This document shows, piece by piece, positions 47,266 through 56,882 of a DNA stretch of 64,000 nucleotides. Under the pieces are notes generated by a model. The model searched no databases. It was not told where the DNA came from and saw only the letters and a program-made list of their open reading frames with translations. How positions within the stretch are numbered: the first letter of the stretch is position 1; each line of letters begins with the position of its first letter. The stretch comes from Streptomyces sp. LX-29. Its GTDB lineage: Bacteria > Actinomycetota > Actinomycetes > Streptomycetales > Streptomycetaceae. The stretch covers positions 6,643,559-6,707,558 of the forward strand of contig NZ_CP089746.1 of assembly GCF_029541745.1 (NCBI RefSeq). The letters run 5' to 3'. The position numbers were made by a program, and so were the translations under genes.

Positions 47266-47565
47266 TCAGTGCTCGTGTCCGTGATCGTGGTCCTCGCCGC
47301 CGACCGCGGAGGGCGGCGGTACCTCCTCACCCAGGTTCGTGCGGGCCTCGGCGAGCATGTCCCCGGCCTTGAGCCGTGCCTCCTCGGCGGCGGAGGCGAG
47401 CCACCGGCTGGCGACGATCCCGCCGGCGAGGCCCCCCACCAGCGCCTTTCTAGCGGCCGGCTTGGCCTCCGGGAGTCGTTGGATGATCAGGCCGCCGACC
47501 ACACCGGAGACGGCGTAATGGGCGAGGCGGCCGGCTACGGTGCCGGCGAGTGCGACAGGGTGCAT
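47266..47565 (-). CDS. DUF1490 / PacL-type ATPase-associated protein
   Basis: A 99-residue protein after GGAGAG. The N-terminal region contains an amphipathic or membrane segment (YAVSGVVGGLIIQRL), then a helical stretch ARKALVGGLAGGIVASRWLASAAEEARLKAGD, and a disordered tail ending GGEDHDHGHEH that should bind divalent metal. This matches DUF1490/PacL proteins, which scaffold and feed metal to P1B ATPases in mycobacteria. It sits directly before the ATPase gene, two bases apart. Confidence 0.85.
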   Translation of the reverse strand: MHPVALAGTVAGRLAHYAVSGVVGGLIIQRLPEAKPAARKALVGGLAGGIVASRWLASAAEEARLKAGDMLAEARTNLGEEVPPPSAVGGEDHDHGHEH

Positions 47566-47613
47566 GAGAGCTCTCCTTCCGTACGTGCCGGATGGGCCCG
47601 ACGGATCCCCCTC

Positions 47614-48552
47614 TCAAGTGTGCGTCCGACCGGCGTGAGGCTGCGAGCCGGCACCGCGGCGGCCCTGGCGCGAGCCCACAAGACGGCAGGCAAGGTAGAT
47701 CACGAAGGAGATCGTGGTGACGTAGGGGCTGACGGGTACGGTGGCGCCGAGAGCCAGCAGCAGCCCGCCCTCCATCGACACCAGCGCGAAGACGACGCTG
47801 AGCAGCGGGAGCAGCACCGGCGACGCCGTGACTCGCGCCGCCGCGGCCGCAGGGGTGACCAGGAGCGAGAGCACCAGCAGTGCGCCGACGGTCTGCACAC
47901 ACAGTGCCACCGCCAGGCCGAGGGCCAGCATGAACGCGGTCGACAGGGCGCGCACGGGCACGCCCCGGGCCGCGGCCACCTCCGGATCGGCGCTGGCGAA
48001 GGCAAGCGGCCGCCACATGACCGCCAGCGCGGCGAGCACCACCGCGGACGTGCCGGCGAGCCATGCGGTCTGCGGGGTGGAGACTGCGACGATCTGGCCG
48101 GTGAGGAGGCCGAACTTGTTCGCCGTGCGGCCCTTGTAGAGGGACAGGAAGAGCACGCCCAGGCCCAGGCCGAAGGGCATGATGATGCCGATCACCGAGT
48201 TGCGGTCGCGGGCCCGGACGCCCAGCACGCCGATGGCCACCGCTGCCAGCAGGGAGCCCGCGATCGACCCGGCGACGATGTTCAGTCCCAGGAACAGCGC
48301 CACCGACGCCCCGGCGAAGGACAGCTCGCTGATGCCGTGCACGGCGAACGGCAGATCCCGCATGATCACGAAAACCCCGGCCAGGCCGCCGACCAGGCCG
48401 ACCAGCACCCCGGCCAGCAAGGAGCCCTGCGCGAGCGCGAGCAGCTCGCCGTAGTGGTCGAAGCCGAAGAGCTGCCGCAGCACATCGCCGTCCTGGTCCC
48501 CCTCGGCGACCACCGGGCCGAGCGCGAGAGTTCCGGCGGTGCACCCGGTCAT
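47614..48552 (-). CDS. ZnuB-type metal ABC transporter permease
   Basis: ATG 48552 overlaps the ATPase stop (ATGA). The 312-residue protein has about eight membrane helices; FVIMRDLPFAVHGISELSFAGASVALFLG carries the EAA-like loop of ABC-3 (ZnuB/MntB) permeases. A second conserved part is ADPEVAAARGVPVRAL. It imports zinc or manganese with its ATPase and lipoprotein. The 48 bp to the PacL gene have no terminator, so transcription probably continues. Confidence 0.88.
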   Translation of the reverse strand: MTGCTAGTLALGPVVAEGDQDGDVLRQLFGFDHYGELLALAQGSLLAGVLVGLVGGLAGVFVIMRDLPFAVHGISELSFAGASVALFLGLNIVAGSIAGSLLAAVAIGVLGVRARDRNSVIGIIMPFGLGLGVLFLSLYKGRTANKFGLLTGQIVAVSTPQTAWLAGTSAVVLAALAVMWRPLAFASADPEVAAARGVPVRALSTAFMLALGLAVALCVQTVGALLVLSLLVTPAAAAARVTASPVLLPLLSVVFALVSMEGGLLLALGATVPVSPYVTTISFVIYLACRLVGSRQGRRGAGSQPHAGRTHT

Positions 48553-49445
48553 GACACCGTGTTGCCGTTCGAACATTCCCCGTGCCCGGCGGCGCGGTCG
48601 TGCACGGTGCTCTCGTCCGGGGCCCCGACGACGATGATCCGGTCCCTCACCCGCACCACGTCGACCCGGGTGCCGTACAGCCGCGAGAGGGCGGCCGAGG
48701 TCATCACCTCGTCCGGCGGGCCGACCCGGAATCCGCCGTGCGCCAGGTACAGGACCCGGTCCGCCATGCCCAGCACGGGGTTGATCTCGTGGGTGACGAA
48801 GACGACCGCTGTGCCGGCGCAGCGGCGCCACCGGTCCACCAGCGCGGTGACCGACCGCTGGTGGTTCAGATCCAGGGAGAGCAGCGGCTCGTCGCAGAGC
48901 AGGATCCGCGGGTCGGCGGCCAGGGCCTGGGCGATGCGGACGCACTGCAGCTCTCCGCCGGAGAGACGGGCGACGGGCGCGTCCGCGTACGGCGTGGCCC
49001 CGACCAGCGCCAGCAGCTCCTCGACCCGGCGCCGCGCCGCGGCGGGGGCGCGCGGCGGGCCCCAGCGGTGTCCGTCCAGCCCGAGCCGCACCAAGTCGCG
49101 CGCCCGCAGCGCGGTGTGAGCGGGCAGCGACGTGTGCTGCGGTACGTACCCGATGCGTCTGCCGCTCCGGCACGGGCTTCCTCCGAGCACCGACGCGGAG
49201 CCCTCGGTGAGCTGCTGTCGGCCCAGGAGGACCCGTAGGAGGCTGGTCTTGCCCGAGCCGTTCGGGCCGAGCACCGCGAGGAATTCCCCGGCCCGGACGT
49301 CGAGGTCCAGGCCGCGCCACACCACGCGGTCGCCGTAGGCGAGTGCCGCGCCCCGGAGACTGAACACGGGCGCCGCGGGGGCGGCCGCCTCCACTACGCC
49401 CGGCCGACGGGGGAGCGGCTCGGCGGGTCCGGCACGGCTTCTCAT
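48549..49445 (-). CDS. ZnuC-type metal ABC transporter ATPase
   Basis: A 298-residue ATPase with Walker A GPNGSGKTSLL, Q-loop YVPQHTSLP, signature LSGGELQCVRIAQALA, Walker B RILLCDEPLLSLD and the H-loop FVTHEINPVLG. The first 25 residues are a Pro/Ala-rich extension. It overlaps the lipoprotein gene upstream and the permease gene downstream by four bases each, so stoichiometric translation is likely. Confidence 0.9.
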   Translation of the reverse strand: MRSRAGPAEPLPRRPGVVEAAAPAAPVFSLRGAALAYGDRVVWRGLDLDVRAGEFLAVLGPNGSGKTSLLRVLLGRQQLTEGSASVLGGSPCRSGRRIGYVPQHTSLPAHTALRARDLVRLGLDGHRWGPPRAPAAARRRVEELLALVGATPYADAPVARLSGGELQCVRIAQALAADPRILLCDEPLLSLDLNHQRSVTALVDRWRRCAGTAVVFVTHEINPVLGMADRVLYLAHGGFRVGPPDEVMTSAALSRLYGTRVDVVRVRDRIIVVGAPDESTVHDRAAGHGECSNGNTVS

Positions 49446-50380
49446 GGGCCCAGTGCCTTCCTGAGCGCGTCGACGTTCGCCTTCATCCAGCTGACGTAGT
49501 CCTGGCCCTCGGGCAGCGTCTCGGTCACGGACACCACCGGTATCCCGTTGTCTGCTGCGGCCTTCTTGACCCTCTCCGTCTGGGGCCCGGACGTCTGTCG
49601 GTTGTAGATCAGCGCCTTCACCCGCTTGTCGTCGAGCAGGTCGAGCATCTGCCGCATGCTGTTCGCGGGGACCTCGGTGCCGTCTTCGACGGCCGCGCCG
49701 AATTCCGCGGGTGTGTCGTCGCGCAGCCCGCTCGCCTCGATCAGGTACAGCGGCACCGGCTCGGTGACGGCCACGGCGGTATCCGAGTGGTCCGCCTTGA
49801 TCCGCGCTTCCTCGGCCAGGAGGGGCGCCAGCCGGTCGTCGAACTCCTCGGCGTTGCGGTGGAAGAAGGCGCCGTGAGCCGGATCTGCCCTGGCCAGCGC
49901 GTCGGCGATACGGTCCGCCAGCCGGCTGGCCGTGGGGAGGTCGTACCAGACGTGCTCGTTGAGCTCCCCGCCCTCCGGAGCGGTCTTCCCGGAGACCTGT
50001 ACGGCGTCGATGACCTCGGTCGACGACGCGTTGTTCGCGGTGCGCAGCATCTTTCCGATGAAGTCGTCGTAGCCGCCGCCGTTCTCGATGACGACCCGCG
50101 CCTTGGACAGCGCGAGCTGGTTGCGCGTGCTGGCCTCGTAGGAATGCGGATCCTGGGCGGGATCACTGATGATCGAGTCCACGCTGACCCTGTCGCCCCC
50201 GACCTGCCGGACGATGTCTCCGTACACGTTCGTCGACGCCACCACACGGACGGCCGACGCGGTGGGGGTGCTCTGGCGCTCTCCACCCGTGCCCGAGTCC
50301 GACGTACCGCCGCAGCCCTGGAGCAATGCCGCGCAGAGCGCCGCGAAGAGAACGGGGGCACGGGTCGAGGACACCCGCAT
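49442..50380 (-). CDS. ZnuA-type metal-binding lipoprotein
   Basis: The 312-residue precursor starts MRVSSTRAPVLFAALCAALLQGCGG, a lipoprotein signal with lipobox LLQGC. The mature part follows the cluster A-I binding-protein plan: VVASTNVYGDIVRQVGGDRVSV, DPHSYEAS with the first His ligand, LNEHVWYDL with the second, and an acidic/His site in the C-lobe. No His-rich loop is present. It is the first gene of the znuACB-pacL-ctpC unit. A weak Zur-like sequence lies 25 bp upstream of the start. Confidence 0.9.
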   Translation of the reverse strand: MRVSSTRAPVLFAALCAALLQGCGGTSDSGTGGERQSTPTASAVRVVASTNVYGDIVRQVGGDRVSVDSIISDPAQDPHSYEASTRNQLALSKARVVIENGGGYDDFIGKMLRTANNASSTEVIDAVQVSGKTAPEGGELNEHVWYDLPTASRLADRIADALARADPAHGAFFHRNAEEFDDRLAPLLAEEARIKADHSDTAVAVTEPVPLYLIEASGLRDDTPAEFGAAVEDGTEVPANSMRQMLDLLDDKRVKALIYNRQTSGPQTERVKKAAADNGIPVVSVTETLPEGQDYVSWMKANVDALRKALGP

Positions 50381-50404
50381 ACGCGTCCTCCCGGAGAGAG
50401 GAAA

Positions 50405-50419
50405 CCGAAACGGTTTTCA
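50405..50419 (-). promoter_or_regulatory. Weak Zur-like site upstream of the znuA-like gene
   Basis: CCGAAACGGTTTTCA matches about 10 of 15 positions of the Streptomyces Zur box (TGAAAATGATTTTCA), including the TTTTCA half. It lies just upstream of the lipoprotein start, the expected place for zinc repression. The match is too weak to be certain. Confidence 0.35.
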
Positions 50420-50544
50420 CCTCATTGTCGCTCCGGGTGTCCGTCCCTTCCACCGCAGCGGCTCTGCCGCCGGCTGCCCGCTCGGAGCTGCGGCAGGGGA
50501 AGGTCCCGCCGGAAATCCGAGCGGGGCCCGTGGCGGTCGGGCGT

Positions 50545-50713
50545 TCAGCCGCCGCAGTTGCAGGGACCACCGGACTGGCATCCACAGCTACAGCCCGGGC
50601 CGCAGCTGCAGTCCGTGCCGCAGTGAGGAGCGGGACGGCAGTCGGCAGTCGGCGTGACGGGCAGACACTTGCGCGCCGGTCGGGTAGCCGGGCCCGACCC
50701 GGTCCTTCACCAC
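50545..50713 (-). pseudogene. Cysteine-rich metallothionein-like peptide, broken by a 7-bp tandem duplication
   Basis: GTG 50713, nine bases after GGGGAGG, opens VVKDRVGPGYPTGAQVSARHADC. At 50640-50653 the heptamer AGTCGGC is present twice in tandem, which shifts the frame. If one heptamer is removed the frame continues RPAPHCGTDCSCGPGCSCG and CQSGGPCNCGG to the stop at 50545. That makes a 53-residue peptide with nine Cys, mostly in CxC/CxxxC arrays, plus His, like bacterial metallothioneins. In the sequence as given the GTG frame ends early, and the Cys-rich frame has no ATG/GTG/TTG start. It lies 22 bp downstream of the MFS gene on the same strand, inside a zinc island. Confidence 0.6.
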
Positions 50714-50735
50714 CGGCTGGGGCCTCCCCGACCTG

Positions 50736-51995
50736 TCATTCAGTCGTCGCCGGGGCCGTCCGCGCGAAGTGGCGGGTGGTGGGCACCAGCGCCGCGCCCG
50801 CTGGTACGAGGAAGCAGGCGGCGGAGCAGGCGGCGAGTACGGCCGTGACCCCGAACAGGTCGATGGCCGGGGCTATCAGGGCGAGGCCGACCGGCGCCAG
50901 GCCGTAGGACACCAGGAAGTCCAGTGAGGAGACGCGGGCCAGCTTGTCCGGGGCGACCTCGCGCTGAGTGGCCGTGAACCAGGGCACGTTGAACAGCTCG
51001 ATGCCGATCCCCGCGACGGCGTACGCGGCGACGACCACGACCGGGGGCACGGGCAGCATCAGGCTCAGCGGCGCGACGCCGTACGCGGCCAGCCCGGCGA
51101 AGGCGGCCCAGCCCGGGGAGCGCGGCCGCCGGCGGGCGATGACCAGGGCACCGCCGAGCGCGCCCATGGTGTACGCGGTCATGGCCGCGGCCAGCACCCA
51201 CCCGGTGTCGTAGCGGTCCCGGCTGATCAGGGGCAGCGCGACGCTGGTGGCGGAGTACCCGAGGGTGATGACGGCGACGAGGGCGGCGAGTCCGGCAAGG
51301 AACCAGGGGTGGCGGCGTGCCTCGCGTATCCCCTCCAGGAACTCGTCACGGAAGCCGGCGCGCGGCGCGGGCTCCGCGGGCGGGTTCGGGGCGGCACCCT
51401 TCCCCGGGACGAGCGCGGCGACCAGCCAGAGCAGGCCGATGCCGAGCAGGAGCGTCCAGACGTCGAGCAAGGCCGCGAGCAGCGCGGTCAGGGCGGGGCC
51501 GGCGAGTGTGGAGCCGCGTACCGCCATGGTCATGGCGGCGTTGGCCTGCTGGCGGCGCTCGGGGTCGACGATCTCGGCGGTGAGCGCCTGGAACGCCGGG
51601 CGGCAGGCGCCCTGTCCGGCGCCCGCGAGGGTGGCGGCGGCCGTCATCAGCACGAGTGAGCGGCCGAGTCCGGCGGCGAGGAGGGGCGCGGCGATCGCCG
51701 CCGCGAGGGCGGACCAGAGGACGACCACGCGGCGGGAATGTCGGTCGGCCAGGACTCCGCCGACGGCGACGGCGGCGAGGAAGCCGGCGGTGCGGGCGGC
51801 GAGGACCAATCCGAGACCGGCTGCGCTGAGGTCGCGGTGCAGGACGGCGAGGCCGAGGACGAAGGGCAGCGCCCAGGTGGCGAGCCCGGAGGCGGTGGTG
51901 CCCGCCCACAGACGCAGAAACGCGGTGTCGCGGAGGACCGAACGCCGGGGCGGGGGGTCGGCCTTGGCCGCTGCCGGCGCGGGTGTGGTCGTCAC
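50736..51995 (-). CDS. MFS exporter (EntS-like)
   Basis: GTG 51995, ten bases after AAGGAG, gives 419 residues; the frame is open further upstream but without a ribosome site. Twelve membrane segments; VLRDTAFLRLWAGTTASGLATWALPFVLGLAVL and GGVLADRHSRRVVVLWSAL (motif A) match the EntS/enterobactin-exporter-like group of MFS proteins. It diverges from a FecBCD-type ABC operon across a Zur-like box. It may export a metallophore or another small molecule under zinc starvation. Confidence 0.85.
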   Translation of the reverse strand: MTTTPAPAAAKADPPPRRSVLRDTAFLRLWAGTTASGLATWALPFVLGLAVLHRDLSAAGLGLVLAARTAGFLAAVAVGGVLADRHSRRVVVLWSALAAAIAAPLLAAGLGRSLVLMTAAATLAGAGQGACRPAFQALTAEIVDPERRQQANAAMTMAVRGSTLAGPALTALLAALLDVWTLLLGIGLLWLVAALVPGKGAAPNPPAEPAPRAGFRDEFLEGIREARRHPWFLAGLAALVAVITLGYSATSVALPLISRDRYDTGWVLAAAMTAYTMGALGGALVIARRRPRSPGWAAFAGLAAYGVAPLSLMLPVPPVVVVAAYAVAGIGIELFNVPWFTATQREVAPDKLARVSSLDFLVSYGLAPVGLALIAPAIDLFGVTAVLAACSAACFLVPAGAALVPTTRHFARTAPATTE

Positions 51996-52056
51996 GGTGT
52001 GGTTGCTCCTTGGCAGCGGGGGAGCGGCTCGGCGAACCACACCCCGACGCGTCTAA

Positions 52057-52071
52057 TGAAAATGATTACCA
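52057..52071. promoter_or_regulatory. Near-consensus Zur box between the MFS and FecBCD-type genes
   Basis: TGAAAATGATTACCA matches 13 of 15 positions of the Streptomyces Zur operator TGAAAATGATTTTCA. It lies between the divergent starts at 51995 and 52148, so it can control both directions. AT-rich sequence around it is unusual for this GC-rich window and fits a promoter. Confidence 0.75.
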
Positions 52072-52147
52072 TTACACTACCTCCTCGAACGCCACACCCG
52101 CCCTGAGCACGACAAACACCCACGCCTCCCCCCAGACCGGAGAACCC

Positions 52148-53170
52148 ATGCGCCACCCCGCCCGCCTCGGCATCGCCCTGGCCATCGCCCTCGCCACCGC
52201 GGGCTGCTCCACGGCAGCCGGCGACGGCTCCAGGTCCGACACCAAGCCCGCCGCCAAGGCGGCCTCCATCACCAGCTGCGGCCGCCAGTTGTCCTTCGCC
52301 GAACCTCCGAAGCGGGCCGTCGCCCTGGACCAGACCTCGACCGAGACCCTGCTCGAACTCGGGCTCCAGGACCGGATGGCGGGAACGGCCAACCTCAAGA
52401 CGAAGATCCCCGCCAAGTACCAGGCCGCGTACGCAGAGATCCCGGTCATCGCTCCGAAGATCGCCACCGGTGAGCAGCTGCGCGCCGCGACCCCCGACTT
52501 CGTCGTCGGCGGTTCCGCGGACCTGTTCACCAAGGACCGGGCCGGCACCCGCGAGGAGCTGGACGACCTCAAGGTCCCCACCTTCGTCAGCGCGGTGGAC
52601 TGCCCGCAGGAGAACCCGGCCGGCAAGTCCCCCTTCGAGCTCCTCTTCTCCGACTACGAGAACCTGGGCAAGATCTTCGGCGCCGAGGACCGGGCCGCCA
52701 AGCTCGCAGCCGGCCAGCGCGCCACGGTCGCCAAGGCCCAGAAGACCGCCGCCGAGGTTCCCCAGGGCAAAGACCAGCCGACGGTCGTCTATCTCTACTC
52801 CGTCTTCAACGGCATGCCGTACGTGGCGGGCAAGACCGGCCTACCCAGCGAGATGAGCAGGATCATCGGCGCGAAGAACGCCTTCGACGACGTGAACGAG
52901 GACTGGCCGGAGGTCTCCTGGGAGGAAGTCGCCAAGCGCGACCCCGACTTCATCGTGATCGGCGACCTGTCCGAGCGCGGCCGACCCGGCGACAGCGCCG
53001 CCGAGAAGCGCGAGACGATGACCGAGCACCCGGTGATCTCCAAGCTGGCCGCGGTCCGCGACAACAAGATCCTTGAGGTGCCCGGCATCGAACTCGACCC
53101 CTCGGTGCGCTCCGTCCACGCCCTGGAGCTGCTGGCCAAGGGCATGAAGGACCTCGGGTATGTCCGCTGA
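52148..53170 (+). CDS. ABC transporter substrate-binding lipoprotein (FecB/BtuF type)
   Basis: ATG 52148 after GGAG gives 340 residues beginning MRHPARLGIALAIALATAGCS, a lipoprotein signal. The mature protein has the class III binding-protein layout with RAVALDQTSTETLLELGLQDRMAG at the N-lobe and DPDFIVIGDLSERG then a C-lobe helix. It should bind a metal-chelate or cobalamin-like ligand. Zur control of the promoter favours a zinc-related chelate. It is the first gene of a three-gene importer. Confidence 0.88.
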   Translation: MRHPARLGIALAIALATAGCSTAAGDGSRSDTKPAAKAASITSCGRQLSFAEPPKRAVALDQTSTETLLELGLQDRMAGTANLKTKIPAKYQAAYAEIPVIAPKIATGEQLRAATPDFVVGGSADLFTKDRAGTREELDDLKVPTFVSAVDCPQENPAGKSPFELLFSDYENLGKIFGAEDRAAKLAAGQRATVAKAQKTAAEVPQGKDQPTVVYLYSVFNGMPYVAGKTGLPSEMSRIIGAKNAFDDVNEDWPEVSWEEVAKRDPDFIVIGDLSERGRPGDSAAEKRETMTEHPVISKLAAVRDNKILEVPGIELDPSVRSVHALELLAKGMKDLGYVR

Positions 53171-54316
53171 CCCGGACACCCGAAGTGGGCCGGTGGATCT
53201 CCTGCTCCCGGCGGCCCGCGGACAGGTGGTGACGGAGGGCTCCGTCACCACCCGGCCCGCGCCGGCCGGACCGCACCGCACGCGCGGTCCGGCCGCGCGG
53301 TCCGGCCGTTCCCCGGCGGCCCAGGCGGCACTCCTCCTCCTCGCGGCGGGCGCCCTGGCCGGCTCGGTGGCCGCGGCCGTACGCATCGGGGTCGCCGATG
53401 TGGGCTGGACCGACCTCGCCCGCGTCCTCGGCACCCATCTCGGCCTGGACGTCGAGCCGTTGCCACCACTGGTGGACTCCCTCGTGTGGGACCTGCGGCT
53501 GCCGCGGGTGCTGATGGCCGCCCTCGTCGGGGCCTCGCTCGCCGTGTGCGGTGCGGTTCTCCAGGCGGTCACCCGCAACGCGCTCGCCGACCCCTACCTG
53601 CTCGGCGTCTCCTCGGGCGCGTCGACCGGTGCCGTCACCGTGGTCGTTCTCGGGGTGGGCGCGGGCACGCTCGGAGTCACCGGCGGCGCGCTCACCGGCG
53701 CCCTGCTCTCCTTCGCCCTGCTCCTGCTCCTGCTGCGGCGCACCGGGCTGGACTCGGTCCGCATCGTCCTCACCGGCGTCGTCGTCGGTCAGCTCTTCAC
53801 CGCGCTGACCTCGCTCGTCCTGATGGCCTCGGCGGACGCGGACACCACCCGGGCGGTCACCCACTGGCTGCTGGGCTCGATGGCGCCGGCCCGCTGGAAC
53901 ACCGTCGTGGTCTGCGCGATCGTCACCCCGCTGGGCCTGGCGGCCGCGTGGCTCTGCTCGAACGCGCTCGACGGGCTCGCGTTCGGCACCGACACCGCCG
54001 CGTCCCTCGGGGTCGGCGTACGGCGCACGCGGATGGCGCTACTCGTGGTCACGGCCGTGCTGACCGCGGTAGCGGTGGCCACCGTCGGCGCCATCGGCTT
54101 CGTCGGGCTGATCGTCCCCCACGGGGTGCGATTCCTCGTCGGGCCGCTGCACCGCGTGCTGTTGCCCTACGCGGCGCTCGCGGGCGCGATGTTCCTGGTG
54201 TGGGCGGACGCGCTGGCGCGGATCGCCTTCGCCCCCCGCGAGGTTCCCGTGGGCGTGATCACCGCCCTGCTCGGCGTGCCGCTGTTCCTTCTCGTCCTGC
54301 GCAAGCGAGGTGAGCT

Positions 54317-54320
<4 letters not shown>
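53160..54320 (+). CDS. FecCD-type ABC transporter permease
   Basis: ATG 53160 overlaps the lipoprotein gene by 11 bases. The 386-residue protein has a Pro/Arg-rich N-terminal tail of about 50 residues and about nine to ten helices. RLPRVLMAALVGASLAVCGAVLQAVTRNALADPYLLGVSSGAS is the FecCD signature, and VGLIVPHGVRFLVGPLHR is the coupling region. A single permease of this type works as a homodimer. Confidence 0.92.
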
Positions 54321-55125
<805 letters not shown>

Positions 55126-55129
<4 letters not shown>

Positions 55130-55218
55130 CTCGGACGACCCCCGCACCCTCCACCGCGCCGCCCGTCGACGGACTCATCACGTCCTCCCTGGCCGGCGGA
55201 CACGGCCCGCGAGGGTGA
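55126..55218 (+). pseudogene. 5' stub of a fourth gene of the importer operon
   Basis: ATG 55126 overlaps the ATPase stop (ATGA), and 30 residues follow (MTRTTPAPSTAPPVDGLITSS...) before a TGA. The overlap architecture suggests a real fourth gene whose remainder was deleted; the following DNA is unrelated. The identity of the lost protein is unknown. Confidence 0.5.
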
Positions 55219-55595
55219 TCGCGGGTGCCGAACAGACGACGTAGCCGAAGACGAACAGCATGGCGATGCCCAACCATCGGACGGCGTGCTGCAGGTGCGG
55301 GTCCTATGTCGCCTGGGCGCTCGCCGACTGATCGTTTCAGAAGGTGTCGTCGTCGCAGGCCGCGGTCCGCGAACAGCCGCCGCGGCGTGCGACGGGGCAG
55401 CCCGCGTGGTTGTCGGGAGCCCGGCGCGGCTGCTCGCCACCACCGCCGTCGAGCGGCTCATCGGCCGATCCGCACGACCTGCTGCTCCCTGGGCCGGGGC
55501 GCACGGTTGCCCTGGCGGCCCGGTCCCTTCCACACTGCTCTGGTGTTCCTCCCGGTGAAGATCGGCCCGTCCATCCCGAGACAGGAGTCACCCTC
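55219..55595. other. Intergenic region with a membrane-protein fragment
   Basis: On the minus strand about 55200-55275 reads WLGIAMLFVFGYVVCSAPAI, a single membrane helix without start or stop, probably a relic. The remainder shows no gene. The P450 ribosome site (CAGGAG) lies at its right end. Confidence 0.45.
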
Positions 55596-56882
55596 GTGGT
55601 CCAGTGCCCCGAAGACCCGGCGTTAGCCGTCCCCCCGTCCGACCACGCCGTCGGCCCGGCCCCCATCCCGTTGGACCCGACCGGACGGGACCTCATCGGC
55701 GAAGTGGCCCGGTTGCGCGCCCGTGGCCCCGCGGTCCTGGTCGAACTGCCCGGCGGCATACACGCCTGGTCGATCACCGGCCACGCCCTGCTGAAGGAAC
55801 TGCTCGCCGATCCCCGGGTCTCCAGGGACCCGCGCCGGCACTGGCCCGCATGGATCGGCGGCGAGCACCACGAGACCTGGCTGCTCAATGTGATCGGTCG
55901 CACCAGCATGCTCACCTCCTACGGGCCCGACCACCGGCGCCTGCGCAAGCTCGTGGCCCCCGCCTTCACCGCCCGGCGTACGAACGCCATGATTCCCAAG
56001 GTGGAGCGCATCACCACCCAACTGCTCGACGCGATGGCCGCGATGCCGCCCGGTCAACCCGTCGACCTGCGCGCCGCCTTCACACACCCGCTGCCCATGG
56101 GCGTCATCTGCGAGCTCTTCGGCGTCCCGGAGAGCATGCGCGCGGATTGGGCGCGGCTCACGGACAACGCTGTGGAGACCACGATCAGCCCTGAGAAGGC
56201 CGTCGCCACCGCACAGCAGATCGAGGCCATCGTCACCGAACTGGTGGCCCTCAAACGGGAGCGGCCCGACGAGGACCTGACCAGTGTGCTGGTCGCCGCA
56301 CTGGACGACGACGGCAGCGGGCTGACCGAGACCGAACTCGTCGACACCTTGCGGCTGATGATCGGCGCCGGGCACGAGACCACCGTCGACCTCATCGGCA
56401 ACGCCGTCCACGCCTTGCTCACCCACCCCGACCAGCACCGACTGGTGCGCGACGGGAAGGTCGGCTGGAGCGATGTGGTCGAGGAGACGCTACGGTGGGC
56501 ACCCAGCGTGGCCAGCCTCCCACTCCGCTTCGCGGTGGAGGACATCGACCTTCCCGGCGGGCCGCGCATCGCCCGCGGCGACCCCATCCTCGCGGTGTTC
56601 GCCGGGGCGAACCACGATCAGGCCCAGCACGGCGGGGACGCCAACGTCTTCGACCTGACCCGACCGGCCCGCGATCACCTGTCCTTCGGCCACGGCGTCC
56701 ACCACTGCCTGGGCGCGCCGCTCGCCCGTATCGAGGCGGGCGTCGCACTGCCGGCGCTCTTCGCCCGCTTCCCCGACCTGCGGTTGGCCGTCCCCGCCGA
56801 TGAGGTGCTGCACGTCGAATCGTTCATGGCCCACGGCTACCGGTCACTGCCCGTACACCTCGGCATGCCCGCGACGCCGTAA
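55596..56882 (+). CDS. Cytochrome P450
   Basis: GTG 55596, six bases after CAGGAG, gives 428 residues; the frame is open further upstream without a start signal. The I-helix oxygen motif is GAGHETTVDLIGN, the K-helix ExxR is EETLRWAPSV, and the haem loop is FGHGVHHCLGAPLAR with the axial Cys. It is a complete, soluble class I bacterial P450 that needs ferredoxin and reductase from elsewhere. No neighbour points to a pathway; its own promoter region contains relics. Confidence 0.93.
   Translation: MVQCPEDPALAVPPSDHAVGPAPIPLDPTGRDLIGEVARLRARGPAVLVELPGGIHAWSITGHALLKELLADPRVSRDPRRHWPAWIGGEHHETWLLNVIGRTSMLTSYGPDHRRLRKLVAPAFTARRTNAMIPKVERITTQLLDAMAAMPPGQPVDLRAAFTHPLPMGVICELFGVPESMRADWARLTDNAVETTISPEKAVATAQQIEAIVTELVALKRERPDEDLTSVLVAALDDDGSGLTETELVDTLRLMIGAGHETTVDLIGNAVHALLTHPDQHRLVRDGKVGWSDVVEETLRWAPSVASLPLRFAVEDIDLPGGPRIARGDPILAVFAGANHDQAQHGGDANVFDLTRPARDHLSFGHGVHHCLGAPLARIEAGVALPALFARFPDLRLAVPADEVLHVESFMAHGYRSLPVHLGMPATP

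Noticed and set aside
45312..47372. Plus-strand frames opposite the CtpC-type ATPase
   Set aside because: All conserved P-type ATPase motifs are on the minus strand; the plus frames are Ser/Arg/Pro-rich noise.
51247..52056. 269-codon plus frame overlapping the MFS gene
   Set aside because: Shadow frame; twelve helices and MFS motif A are on the minus strand.
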